This document shows positions 23,203 through 35,600 of a DNA stretch of 64,000 nucleotides, in pieces (positions within the stretch are counted from its first letter, which is position 1; every line of letters starts with the position of its first letter). The DNA is from Begonia masoniana (taxonomy: Eukaryota > Streptophyta > Magnoliopsida > Cucurbitales > Begoniaceae). A model generated the notes under the pieces. That model was given only the letters and a program-made list of their open reading frames with translations, was not told the origin of the DNA and ran no database searches. The DNA lies in assembly GCA_022432975.1 (NCBI GenBank), contig CM039506.1, forward strand, positions 11,536,831 to 11,600,830, read 5' to 3'. Made by a program: the position numbers and the translations under genes.

Positions 23203-23861
23203 TGTAACACCCGACAATTTTTAGCCATGTAATTATTCCTTGAACTATCAAATGGGATGGATTGGCCATTAATAAAATATGTATTTTATTGGAATTCTGT
23301 GATGCCTTACGGAAAGATGGATTGTTGAGAACAACGAATTGAAGAGTTTAATAACAATTTAAATTAGAAAGCCAACCTATGTGTAACCAAAACAAAATAA
23401 TTTTGGTTAGAAAATCAATGGAAGGGCAATATGGGGAGCCAATTAAGGTTGGTGGGAGTTGGCCATTGGTTACTTTACACTTGGCAACTTGTTGAAGAAG
23501 TCATGTTCTTCTTCTCTTTCCTCATACGTGAAACCCTCATTTATCCTCTGCTTATTTCCACTCCCCTCTGTTTTCTCTCTTCCATACGACAAACATCCTT
23601 CGAAGCTCCTTCGATCTTCTCAGTTTCCTTTTGTTTCTCTGCCTAAGGTATACATCTGCTAAAGTTAACGAGTTTGGATAAGTTAAAATGTGAGTTCTGC
23701 TGTAGTTTGGGGTTACGATAATTTGGAGAGAACTCACTTTTTTTGCATGAAAACACGTTGGTTTGTTTTCTAAAGGTTTGAATGGAGTTTGAAGCATATT
23801 CTACTAAGTTATTAGTTAGCATTTGCAGCTTTGTTAATTTCCATTTTCGTGCACATTATAG

Positions 23862-24473
23862 GTTTGTGCATCACCGAGGTTTCACGAGCAAAGCTTGCTG
23901 CTTTTCGGATACCAGGTAAGTTCATGTGTGTAGATCGGCCCTTAAGGCCCTACAACACGGAGATACTAGGTTTTTCTTCTGTTGGGATGTTTCAGGTAGA
24001 TAAGTTAGAGTTTTGTTCTGAATTTTTCTGTATTTCTTTTCTTTTCTACCGTTTATTCCTGTTGTCTACTGTTTTAAGTTGAAGCACTGTAAACGTCCAT
24101 GCATACACGTTTTTCCCGAAAGCTCATGCGAAATGTTTTATGTACACGTTTTGGAGTTAAGAAAGATAAAAATCTGAATGTAATGTATCGGTTAAGTGTG
24201 GGACGGGGACTGACCTACTGTTCTGTTCTGTTATGTATATTTGTTTTGTGCCTGATAGTGCACTTGTCAGTTCCCCTTTAAGCCCCACTTATACCCCTCT
24301 GCCAGTGAAACGTAATGTAATGTTCTGTCACGGTATTCTGAAAGTTCATGCATAGCATATGCATCACTGCATTTTTATTCATGTTCTTACTGAGTTTTAG
24401 ACTCATAAATGAACTCCCTGTTGTAGGTACGGATCCCGTGGATGAGGACTTTGTGCCTCAGTCCGACGAATAG
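23862..24473 (+). other. LTR short-exon module (solo LTR B)
   Basis: Segment 23862-23915 (54 nt) lies between TTATAG and GTAAGT, followed by CGGCCCTTAAGGCCCTACAAC. TGTTGTAG precedes a 47-nt frame, 24427-24473, encoding TDPVDEDFVPQSDE then TAG. The joined frame is open across the first segment (LCITEVSRAKLAAFRIPG). There is no in-frame ATG within the two segments. Confidence 0.45.
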
Positions 24474-25072
24474 GTGGCTGGTGGCTCGAGAATTCGGGAG
24501 TGGTTGTGGCAGCCAGACATGTCTCTGACCCGAGGGAGGGAAGTTTTCAAAGTAAAGTTTATTGTCTGAAAACTCTGTTAGGGTTCTGTGTTTTGTTTAA
24601 AACTCTGTTGGGAATTCTGTTGGGATTTTTATAATGTATAAGTTTTGATGTTTAAGTTTTTAAACCTCTGTAATTAACAGTTGTATATATGTTTTAGAAA
24701 TGTTTTGGAACTGCTTGAGTTCTTCCTTTCTAGGCTGTGCATGGATGGTTTCAAATTTTTGAGCTATCCATGCAGTTTGTTTTTCTTGGATCTCTGTCAA
24801 ACATGTTTTACAACTTTGTTTTGAATCGGGTTTTGAGGGTCTGAAACTTTTTATGCCTTCTGTTTTATGTTCCCTGTTTATACGTCTTCCTGTCAAAAGT
24901 TGTCAAATTCTGCCTTTAAAACTACATCTTCCGATTTCATCCACCGCTGCCTTCAAAATCACATCCACTGCTGCCCTTAAAATTTACATCTTTCGCCTGA
25001 CATCAGCTACATCTTCCGCCTGACGTCATCTGCCCACATCTTCCGCCCAGTTTATTTACATCTTCTACCCAG

Positions 25073-25260
25073 TTCACTTCTACCGGTGAACAGTAATCTT
25101 TTGCCTGTAGTTCACTTCTACCAATGAACAGTAATCTTTTGCTTGTAGTTAACTTCTACCGATGACTAGTAATCTTTTGCCTGTAGTTTACCTCTACCGG
25201 TGAACAGTAATCTTCTGCCTGTAGTTCACATATGCTCGTGAACAGTCCACTTCTGCTTGT
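25073..25260 (+). repeat. 38-bp tandem repeat in solo LTR B
   Basis: Units start at 25073, 25111 and 25149, with diverged ones after. Each has TTCACTTCTACCGGTGAACA or a variant, then GTAATCTTTTGCCTGTAG. Confidence 0.85.
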
Positions 25261-25735
25261 AATTTACGTCTTCCGCCCCGGTTTATTTACATTCTCCGCC
25301 CAGTTTATTTACTTCTTTTGCCCTACATCACCCGACCCCGTCATTCACTGTAGCCTTTCTTCCGGCATGACTTCCAGTTTTGTTTTCCATTTTATTAGGT
25401 TTCCCACTGCATGTCCAGTCGTCCATTTCTGTATCCCCGTTTGCAATTCTCCCTGTCTCCCTGCAATCGTCTAGAGAAGGTTTACGTCCAAGTTCTTAAG
25501 TGTTCCAGTCTTCCTGCTTTCCTTCTGTCATTCGTTTTGTTGTCTGATTTTAACCATTTTCCCGTCTTACTTTCAAATCCAGAGAATGCTTTCTCTCTCC
25601 GTGAAGTTTTAAGGGTTGGTTTGTTTTAAAAGGTTCGGTCTGCTTTGTTTATTAAAAAAAATAGTCCATGTTCTGTTAAATCTCCGGAGTGATGGCTCCT
25701 CGGACCTCAATCGAGTCGGGGGCCGTCACAATTTT

Positions 25736-25972
25736 ATCATTTAGAATTTTAAAGTGTTTACCTTAATGTCCACAAAAAAAGGTGAAATAATTAATATTAA
25801 ATAATTAGATGTTTTTCTAATTATTTAATGTTAATTGACTGCCTTCACAAAATTTCCATCCCTTTCGAATTTTTATTTTTCTGATTTCTACTTTCCTCTT
25901 CTGAAGCTCTAGAGCCGCCACGGCAATTCTTCAGAGTCTTGCTTCTCACGACATTTTGCCTTCCCTTTCAGG
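25736..25972 (+). other. Athila spacer upstream of the extra ORF, with acceptor-like site
   Basis: Non-coding. It ends in CATTTTGCCTTCCCTTTCAG just before an ATG at 25973. A pyrimidine tract plus CAG is a good plant 3' splice site, so the downstream ORF could be expressed from a spliced RNA. This is inferred from sequence only. Confidence 0.5.
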
Positions 25973-26295
25973 ATGTCAAATAACAGCATGAGATCTAAGA
26001 GCTCTGGACGAAAATCTGATGAAGATTTGCATAAGCTGGAATTCATCTCCGACACAGCAAAACTTCGGTATGACCAAGGTATGACGCAAAAAAACTTTTG
26101 CTCTTGAAAAAGGATTTGTTATTTCGGAAGGCACCTACACTGGGTTCCCGACCTATATCTCTTCAATAATTCAATAGTGCCACTGGACGAGATTTTGTGC
26201 TCTTCCAGAAGAGGTCATAACGACTTTGGTTCGCGAATTCTACGCCAACTTTGAGGACGAGCTACCTCAGATAGTACGGGTCAGAAAACAAAAGG
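25973..26295 (+). pseudogene. Athila extra ORF (ORF3, 'putative plant transposon protein'), 5' part
   Basis: It starts MSNNSMRSKSSGRKSDEDL. Frame breaks occur near 26085 and 26180. Later comes VREFYANFEDELPQIVRVRK, a hallmark of the domain annotated in plant databases as putative plant transposon protein and found after integrase in Athila elements. It has been compared to retroviral env by position only; I see no signal peptide or membrane segment here. The frame is cut at 26296 by a nested element and resumes at 36333. Confidence 0.75.
26291..26295 (+). repeat. Target site duplication AAAGG (left)
   Basis: Repeated exactly at 36328-36332. Deleting 26296-36332 restores the extra-ORF frame (KQKVKITPAVINSFYNLED). 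Confidence 0.95.
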
Positions 26296-26738
26296 TGTAA
26301 CACCCGGCCTTTTGGCTGTAATTTTTTCCCGAATCATTTTGCGAGATTTATTTAATATTAATTCAATATGTGCTTTTTTTGGGACCAAACTAATGTGTAA
26401 CTAAACGAAACACTAAGTTTGAATAGCATGGAGGGGCAAATTGGGGAGAAATTAAGGTTGGTGGGAGATAGCCAATGGATAGTTGACACTTGGCAACTTG
26501 TTGAAGAAGTTATGTTCTTCCTCCTACGTGAAGTCTTCATTCCACTTCTCTACTTCTTCCCTTCCTTCTCTGTTTTCACTCTTCCAGGCAGCTGAAACAA
26601 AGCTTCACACTTTATTTCTCCTACATTCTTCTATTTTCTTCAGTGAAGGTAATTTCCGTCAGTAGTTAACAAGTTTAACTACACTATTTACTGATTTTGA
26701 GAAGTTTAGGGATTAATGACCGTATAATCACGTTTTAG

Positions 26739-27439
26739 GTTTACAGACTACTGAAAACCGAGACGTTCGGGACTTTTAACACCGCAGCAAACAGGTAAGT
26801 TCATATCCGTAGGTTGGCCCTTAAGGCCCTACATCACGGAGACTCTAGGTTTTTCTTATGTCGGGAGGTTTCGGGTAGAGAAAGTTAGAGTTAAGTTCTG
26901 AGTTATCTGTTTTCTCTCTAGATTCTGTTGTATTATTCTGTTAACTGCTGTTTCAAGTTAAGCACTAGTGAAAGTTCATGCATACACGTTTTCCTTGAAA
27001 GTTCATGCAAAACAATGTTTTCTGTACACGGTTTTGAAGTTAAGAAAGATAAAACAGAATCTGAATGTAATGTATTGGTTAAGTGCGGGACGGAGACTGG
27101 CCCTTTGGTTTTATCCCTCCCTGGAATTCTGAAAAATTGTCCATGCCAAGGACCCTCTGGTTTTATCCCTCCCTGGGATTCTGAAAAACTACTGAATGTC
27201 TGAATGTGCCTGAAAGTGCACCTACTGTTTGCCAGTTCCCCTATAAGCCCCACTTATACCCCTCTGCCACTGTAACGTAATGTATTGCTCTGTCACTGTA
27301 TTTCTGAAAAGTTCATGCATATCATTCTGCATCACAACATTTCTATATGTTCTTACTGAGTTTTAGACTCATAGGTGAACTCCCTGATGGAGGTACTGAA
27401 CCCGAAGATGAGGACTTTGTGCCTCAGACTGATGAATAG
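26739..27439 (+). other. LTR short-exon module (family D, 5' LTR)
   Basis: Segment 26739-26794 (56 nt) lies between GTTTTAG and GTAAGT, then GGCCCTTAAGGCCCTACATC. GATGGAG precedes the 47-nt frame 27393-27439 encoding TEPEDEDFVPQTDE then TAG. In the joined frame the first segment has a TGA near its start, then stays open (KPRRSGLLTPQQTG). Confidence 0.4.
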
Positions 27440-28199
27440 GTGGCTGGTGGATCGAGCTCATGGGGGGTTTGGTTGTTGCAGCCAGACAAGTTTCTGACCC
27501 GAGGTTTAAGTTTTTAAAGTATAGTCTATATCTGTAAAGTCTTCTGGAAATTTTGGTTTTGTTGTAAAAACTCCTCTTTTGGTAGATTCTGCAATTGCAT
27601 GTTAGGTTCTGTACTGATTCTGAGGTTTTTCCTTTAAAACAAATGTGCAAGTTCTGATGTCTCAGTTTTAGAAACCACTGTATTTGACAGTTAAATTTAT
27701 ATTGTAAAGTATGTTCTACAACCTTGTTTAGAATCGGATATTGAAAGTCCACAACTTTCATGCCTTCTGTTTGTTCTGTATTAGACAATTGAATTATGTT
27801 CTGAGGTATTCTGAAAATTGTCTGGGATATTTTTCCTCTTTTATGGCTCGCATGGATTTTTCCCTGATTCTTGAGATAATCATGCAGTCTGTTTTCTTGG
27901 TTTTCTGTTGTATTTTCTGATATGTTCAAAATCATGCTGTGAAGTGTTTTGTTTTCTTGAAGTGTGAAGTTGCAAATTCTCTGTTTAAAATTCTCTGTTT
28001 AAACGACTTCTGTTTTCAAGTGATCCTGTCAAAAGTTGCCAAATTCTGCCCCTTTTAAACTACGTCTTCCGATCACGTTCACTGCTGTTTTAAGCGTACA
28101 TCCTCCGATAGTCACTGTTCACATTTTGTCTTATTTCATTCACCGGTGAACAATAGATTTTATCTCTGTTTTAGTTACTTCTGCCAATTTCATCTGTTG

Positions 28200-30115
28200 T
28201 CTGTATCTTCCGGTTGACGTCATCCATCTTCCAGCAGACGTCATCATACCTGCCGAATTCATCTGCTGCCTATATCTGCTCATCACACATTCCGATTCCA
28301 TCTGCTGCCTATATCTTCTGATGACGTCATCACACATTCCGATTCCATCTGCTGCCTATATCTGTCGATGACGTCATTACATCTTCTGATGACGTCATCA
28401 CACATTCCGATTCCATCTGCTGCCTATATCTGTCGATGACGTCATTACATCTTCCGATGACGTCATTACATCTTCCGATGACGTCATTACATCTTCTGAT
28501 GACGTCATCACACATTCCGATTCCATCTGCTGCCTATATCTGTCGATGACGTCATTACATCTTCCGATGACGTCATTACATCTTCTGATGATGTCATCAC
28601 ACATCCGATTCCATCTGCTGCCTATATCTTCTGATGACGTCATCACACATTCCGATTCCATCTGCTGCCTATATCTGTCGATGACGTCATTACATCTTCC
28701 GATGACGTCATTACATCTTCTGATGACGTCATCACACATTCCGATTCCATCTGCTGCCTATATCTGTCGATGACGTCATTACATCTTCCGATGACGTCAT
28801 TACATCTTCTGATGACGTCATCACACATCCGATTCCATCTGCTGCCTATATCTGTCGATGACGTCATTACATCTTCTGATGACGTCATCACACATTCCGA
28901 TTCCATCTGCTGCCTATATCTTCTGATGACGTCATCACACATTCCGATTCCATCTGCTGCCTATATCTGTCGATGACGTCATTACATCTTCTGATGACGT
29001 CATCACACATTCCGATTCCATCTGCTGCCTATATCTTCTGATGACGTCATCACACATTCCGATTCCATCTGCTGCCTATATCTGTCGATGACGTCATTAC
29101 ATCTTCCGATGACGTCATTACATCTTCTGATGACGTCATCACACATTCCGATTCCATCTGCTGCCTATATCTTCTGATGACGTCATCACACATTCCGATT
29201 CCATCTGCTGCCTATATCTGTCGATGACGTCATTACATCTTCTGATGATGTCATCATACCTGCCGAATTCATCTGCTGCCTATATCTTCTGATGACGTCA
29301 TCACACATCCGATTCCATCTGCTGCCTATATCTGTCGATGACGTCATTACATCTTCCGATGACGTCATCACACATCCGATTCCATCTGCTGCCTATATCT
29401 GTCGATGACGTCATTACATCTTCCGATGACGTCATCACACATCCGATTCATCTGCTGCCTATATCTGTCGATGACGTCATTACATCTTCTGATGACGTCA
29501 TCACACATCCGATTCCATCTGCTGCCTATATCTGTCGATGACGTCATTACATCTTCCGATGACGTCATTACATCTTCTGATGATGTCATCATACCTGCCG
29601 AATTCATCTGCTGCCTATATCTGCCGATGACGTCATTACATCTTCCGATGACGTCATCACACATTCCGATTCCATCTTCTGCCTATATCTGTCGATGACG
29701 TCATTACATCTTCTGATGACGTTATCACACATCCGATTCATCTGCTGCCTATATCTGCCGATGACATCATTACATCTTCTGATGACGTCATCACACATTC
29801 TGATTCCATCTGCTGTCTATATCTTCCGATGACGTCATCACCTATTCTAATGATGTCATCATATCTGCCGAATTCATCTGCTGCCTATATCTGTCGATGA
29901 CGTCATTACATCTTCCGATGACATCATCACACATCCGATTCCATCTGCTGCCTATATCTTCTGATGACGTCATCACCTATTTCGATGATGTCATCATACC
30001 TGCCGAATTCATCTGCTGCCTATATCTGTCGATGACGTCATTACATCTTCTGATGATGTCATCACACATCCGATTCCATCTGCTGCCTATATCTTCTGAT
30101 GACGTCATCCACATC
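28200..30115 (+). repeat. TGACGTCA repeat array in the 5' LTR
   Basis: The unit is about 68 bp (ATTCCGATTCCATCTGCTGC, CTATATCTGTC, then two blocks of GATGACGTCATTACATCTTC type), with 21-bp sub-blocks repeated variably. By eye I count roughly 45 exact TGACGTCA octamers. Peptide-like frames such as CDDVIRRCNDVIGRC on the minus strand are translations of this array. Confidence 0.95.
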
Positions 30116-30453
30116 ATCCAGCCACGTCATCTGCCTAAATCTTCCAGTATTATTTCTGCTTACATCTACCGATTTCACTTGATGCCTGCTTCTTCCGTCA
30201 ACGCCTTCTACCAGCTTATTTACTTTTGTTTCATCACTTCTGCTTTTCTTCTACTATCCATTTTGTGTTCCGATTCTGTTAACTGTTTTCCCGTTTGATT
30301 TCGAATCCAGAGAACTCTCTCCCACTGTCAATGTGTTAAAAGTATAATGTTAAAAAAAAAAACGTAGTTCCTGTTTTCTGTTATCTGTCCCGGAGTGACG
30401 GCTTGGTTCTCGGGTCCTGCTGATTGGGATCCGAATTTGGGTCGTCACAGTTG

Positions 30454-30465
30454 TGGTATCAGAGA
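30454..30465 (+). other. Primer binding site (tRNA-Met type)
   Basis: TGGTATCAGAGA four bases after the 5' LTR resembles the TGGTATCAGAGC primer site complementary to initiator tRNA-Met. Confidence 0.8.
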
Positions 30466-30609
30466 GACAAGGTTTTAAAACCGATTCTGTGAACGGTCTG
30501 ACTGCACAACCGCCACGTGAGATCGCTCCACCAACTGTAAGTGTTTAAAATTTCTGTAAGAGGTTCTGTTTATTAAATTAGGTTATTCTGTTAATTGGTT
30601 TCCTTAGAA

Positions 30610-31064
30610 ATGGTGAGAGGGCATCAGGAAGAGTCAAGCGAAAGCTCTCGCGCTATTGACTTACTAACCGAACTGGTGGGAGTACAGTCCCGCATGGTAG
30701 AACGTATGATGGCTAGAGAAGACAGCGGGAACAATAACAATAATAACCATGGAAATACTTCACGTGACAACAGTGGAGATAGATTCTGGCGACTCCAGCC
30801 GCCTTCATTTGATGGACTATCTACAGACCCGACCCGTGCTGAAACCTGGATTCGAACAATGGAGAAGATGTTCAGTTATGCAGAAGTTGAAGACAACAAG
30901 AAAGTTAATTGTGCCACGTTCTATCTCATCGAAAGTGTTGAATTTTGGTGGGACACAGTGCAGTCGACTACAGTGGCATTAAGCTGGGAAGGATTCACGA
31001 AAATCTTCTACGAGAAGTACTTTGACCGAGGAGTGAGGAAGGAAAAGTTGCTAGGTTGGTGGAA
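30610..31064 (+). CDS. gag: Gag N-terminal fragment, open, truncated by internal deletion
   Basis: From ATG 30610 the frame is open through the whole remaining internal region. It has an N-terminal stretch with a run of asparagines (DSGNNNNNNHGN), then FWRLQPPSFDG, AETWIRTMEKMFSYAEVED, and WEGFTKIFYEKYFDRGVRKE. This is the retrotransposon gag (capsid N-terminal) pattern of Tekay-type elements. About 150 codons survive. The capsid C-terminus, zinc knuckles and all of pol are missing. The frame then runs straight across the polypurine tract into the 3' LTR and stops at 31173. With no stops in gag, mutation since deletion has been light, or the truncated protein is tolerated. Confidence 0.85.
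31054..31064 (+). other. Polypurine tract of the 26296-36327 element
   Basis: GGTTGGTGGAA abuts the 3' LTR start TGTAACACCC. Confidence 0.75.
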
Positions 31065-31506
31065 TGTAACACCCGGCCTTTTGGCTGTAATTATTTCCCG
31101 AATCATTTTGCGAGATTTATTTAATATTAATTCAATATGTGTTTTTTTGGGGACCAAACTAATGTGTAACTAAACGAAACACTATGTTTGAATTGCATGT
31201 AAGGGCAAATTGGGGAGAAATTAAGGTTGGTGGGAGATAGCCAATGGATAGTTGACACTGGGCAACTTGTTGAAGAAGATATGTTCTTCCTCCTATGTGA
31301 AGCCTTCATTCCACTTCTCTGCTCCTTCCCTTCCTTCTCTGTTTTCACTCTTCCAGGCGGCTGAAACAAAGCTTCACACTTTATTTCTCTTACATTCTTC
31401 TGTTTTCTTCAGTGAAGGTAATTTCCGTCGGTAGTTAACAAGTTTAACTACACTATTTACTGATTTTGAGAAGTTTAGGGTTAATGACCGTATAATCACG
31501 TTTTAG

Positions 31507-32205
31507 GTTTACAGACTACTGAAAACCGAGACGTTCGGGACTTCTAACACTACAGCAAACAGGTAAGTTCATATCCGTGGGTTGGCCCTTAAGGCCCTAC
31601 ATCACGGAGACTCTAGGTTTTTCTTATGTTGGAAGGTTTTGGGTAGAGAAAGTTAGAGTTAAGTTCTGAGTTATCTGTTTTCTCTCTAGATTCTGTTGTA
31701 TTATTTTGTTAACTGCTGTTTCAAGTTAAGTACTGTGAAAGTTCATGCATACACGTTTTCCCGAAAGTTAATGCAAAACAATGTTTTCTGTACACGGTTT
31801 TGAAGTTAAGAAAGATAAAACAGAATCTGAATGTGATGTATTGGTTAAGTACGGGACGGAGACTGGCCCTCTGGTTTTATCCCTCCCTGGGATTCTGAAA
31901 AATTGTCCTTGCCAAGGACCCTCTGGTTTTATCCCTCCCTGGGATTCTGAAAAACTACTGAATGTCTGAATGTGCCTTAAAGTGCACCTACTATTTGCCA
32001 GTTCCCCTATAAGCCCCACTTATACCCCTCTGCCACTGTAACGTAATGTACTGCTCTGTCACTGTATTTCTGAAAAGTTCATGCATATCATTCTGCATCA
32101 CAGCATTTCTATATGTTCTTACTGAGTTTTAGACTTATAGGTGAACTCCCTGACGTAGGTACTGAACTCGAAGATGAGGACTTTGTGCCTCAGACTGATG
32201 AATAG
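31507..32205 (+). other. LTR short-exon module (family D, 3' LTR)
   Basis: Segment 31507-31562 (56 nt) and a 47-nt frame 32159-32205 after GACGTAG. It encodes TELEDEDFVPQTDE then TAG, one residue different from the 5' LTR copy. Confidence 0.4.
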
Positions 32206-32649
32206 GTGGCTGGTGGATCGAGCTCATGGGGGGTTTGGTTGTTGCAGCCAGACATGTTTCTGACCCGAGTTTTAAGTTTTTAAAGTATAGTCTATATCTG
32301 TAAAGTCTTCTGGAAATTTTGGTTTTGTTGTAAAAACTCTTTTTTTGGTAGATTCTGCAATTGCATGTTAGGTTCTGGATGATTCCTTGGGTTTTTTCTT
32401 TTAAAACAAATGTGGCAAGTTCTGATGTCTCAGTTTAGAAACCATGTAATTTGACAGTTAAATTGATTATTGTAAAAGTATGTTCTACAACCTGGTTTAG
32501 AATCTGGTATTGAAAGTCCACACCTTTCAGGCCTTCTGTTTGTGCTGTATTGAGCAGTTGAATTATGTTCTGAGGTATTTAGAAATTGTCTGGGATATAT
32601 TTTTCCTCTTTTAGGGGCCTGCATGGATTTTTCCCTGATTCTTGAATAT

Positions 32650-35600
32650 CATGAGCTGCTGCCTATATCTGCCGATGATGTCATTACATCTTCTGATGAT
32701 GTCATCACACATTCCGATTCCATCTGCTGCCTATATCTGCCGATGATGTCATTACATCTTCTGATGATGTCATCACACATTCCGATTCCATCTGCTGCCT
32801 ATATCTGCCGATGATGTCATTACATCTTCTGATGATGTCATCACACATTCCGATTCCATCTGCTGCCTATATCTGCCGATGATGTCATTACATCTTCTGA
32901 TGATGTCATCACACATTCCGATTCCATCTGCTGCCTATATCTGCCGATGATGTCATTACATCTTCTGATGATGTCATCACACATTCCGATTCCATCTGCT
33001 GCCTATATCTGCCGATGACGTCATTACATCTTCTGATGATGTCATCACACATTCCGATTCCATCTGCTGCCTATATCTGCCGATGATGTCATTACATCTT
33101 CTGATGATGTCATCACACATTCCGATTCCATCTGCTGCCTATATCTGCCGATGATGTCATTACATCTTCTGATGATGTCATCACACATTCCGATTCCATC
33201 TGCTGCCTATATCTGCCGATGATGTCATTACATCTTCTGATGATGTCATCACACATTCCGATTCCATCTGCTGCCTATATCTGCCGATGATGTCATCACA
33301 CATTCCGATTCCATCTGCTGCCTATATCTGCCGATGATGTCATTACATCTTCTGATGATGTCATCACACATTCCGATTCCATCTGCTGCCTATATCTGCC
33401 GATGACGTCATTACATCTTCTGATGATGTCATCACACATTCCGATTCCATCTGCTGCCTATATCTGCCGATGATGTCATCACACATTCCGATTCCATCTG
33501 CTGCCTATATCTGCCGATGATGTCATTACATCTTCTGATGATGTCATCACACATTCCGATTCCATCTGCTGCCTATATCTGCCGATGATGTCATTACATC
33601 TTCTGATGATGTCATCACACATTCCGATTCCATCTGCTGCCTATATCTGCCGATGACGTCATTACATCTTCTGATGATGTCATCACACATTCCGATTCCA
33701 TCTGCTGCCTATATCTGCCGATGATGTCATTACATCTTCTGATGATGTCATCACACATTCCGATTCCATCTGCTGCCTATATCTGCCGATGATGTCATTA
33801 CATCTTCTGATGATGTCATCACACATTCCGATTCCATCTGCTGCCTATATCTGCCGATGACGTCATTACATCTTCTGATGATGTCATCACACATTCCGAT
33901 TCCATCTGCTGCCTATATCTGCCGATGATGTCATTACATCTTCTGATGATGTCATCACACATTCCGATTCCATCTGCTGCCTATATCTGCCGATGATGTC
34001 ATTACATCTTCTGATGATGTCATCACACATTCCGATTCCATCTGCTGCCTATATCTGCCGATGATGTCATCACACATTCCGATTCCATCTGCTGCCTATA
34101 TCTGCCGATGATGTCATTACATCTTCTGATGATGTCATCACACATTCCGATTCCATCTGCTGCCTATATCTGCCGATGATGTCATTACATCTTCTGATGA
34201 TGTCATCACACATTCCGATTCCATCTGCTGCCTATATCTGCCGATGATGTCATTACATCTTCTGATGATGTCATCACACATTCCGATTCCATCTGCTGCC
34301 TATATCTGCCGATGATGTCATCACACATTCCGATTCCATCTGCTGCCTATATCTGCCGATGATGTCATCACACATTCCGATTCCATCTGCTGCCTATATC
34401 TGCCGATGACGTCATTACATCTTCTGATGATGTCATCACACATTCCGATTCCATCTGCTGCCTATATCTGCCGATGATGTCATTACATCTTCCGATGACG
34501 TCATTACATCTTCCGATGACGTCATTACATCTTCCGATGACGTCATTACATCTTCCGATGACGTCATTACATCTTCCGATGACGTCATTACATCTTCCGA
34601 TGACGTCATTACATCTTCCGATGACGTCATTACATCTTCTGATGATGTCATCACACATTCCGATTCCATCTGCTGCCTATATCTTTCGATGATGTCATCA
34701 CACATTCCGATTCCATCTGCTGCCTATATCTGCCGATGATGTCATCACACATTCCGATTCCATCTGCTGCCTATATCTGCCGATGATGTCATTACATCTT
34801 CCGATGACGTCATTACATCTTCCGATGACGTCATTACATCTTCCGATGACGTCATTACATCTTCCGATGACGTCATTACATCTTCCGATGACGTCATTAC
34901 ATCTTCCGATGACGTCATTACATCTTCCGATGACGTCATTACATCTTCCGATGACGTCATTACATCTTCCGATGACGTCATTACATCTTCCGATGACGTC
35001 ATTACATCTTCCGATGACGTCATTACATCTTCTGATGATGTCATCATACCTGCCGAATTCATCTGCTGCCTATATCTGCCGATGATGTCATTACATCTTC
35101 TGATGATGTCATCACACATTCCGATTCCATCTGCTGCCTATATCTGCCGATGACGTCATTACATTTTCTGATGATGTCATCACACATTCCGATTCCATCT
35201 GCTGCCTATATCTGCCGATGACGTCATTACATCTTCCGATGACGTCATTACATCTTCTGATGATGTCATCACACATTCCGATTCCATCTGCTGCCTATAT
35301 CTTTCGATGATGTCATCACCTATTCTGATGATGTCATCATACCTGCCGAATTCATCTGCTGCCTATATCTGCCGATGACGTCATTACATCTTCTGATGAT
35401 GTCATCACACATTCCGATTCCATCTGCTGCCTATATCTTTCGATGATGTCATCACCTATTCTGATGATGTCATCATACCTGCCGAATTCATCTGCTGCCT
35501 ATATCTGCCGATGATGTCATTACATCTTCTGATGATGTCATCACACATTCCGATTCCATCTGCTGCCTATATCTGCCGATGACGTCATTACATTTTCTGA

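Larger units (their letters stand above)
23203..25730 (+). mobile_element. Solo LTR, family B, in Athila spacer
   Basis: Begins TGTAACACCCGACAATTTTT and ends GGGCCGTCACA. A perfect target duplication ATTTT lies at 23198-23202 and 25731-25735. It aligns with the LTR at 6251-11310 from start to finish. Length is 2528 bp. It holds a pyrimidine-rich leader (23500-23646), the short-exon module, a 38-bp repeat tract and one TGACGTCATC near 25020. Confidence 0.95.
26296..30449 (+). mobile_element. 5' LTR (4154 bp), family D
   Basis: Starts TGTAACACCCGGCCTTTTGG, ends GGGTCGTCACA. Pyrimidine-rich leader at about 26510-26645, short-exon module 26739-27439, then a repeat array at about 28200-30115. CCCTCCCTGG(G/A)ATTCTGAAAAA occurs twice near 27115 and 27166. 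Confidence 0.92.

Noticed and set aside
27369..27935. 188-codon minus-strand frame in the 5' LTR
   Set aside because: It overlaps the short-exon module on the other strand. No family match, and the sister 3' LTR keeps only fragments of it.
28140..30298. Many overlapping frames on both strands encoding peptides such as CDDVIRRCNDVIGR or MTSLHLPM repeats
   Set aside because: They are translations of the 68-bp/21-bp TGACGTCA array, open on both strands because the unit lacks stops. The same applies at 32623-35682.
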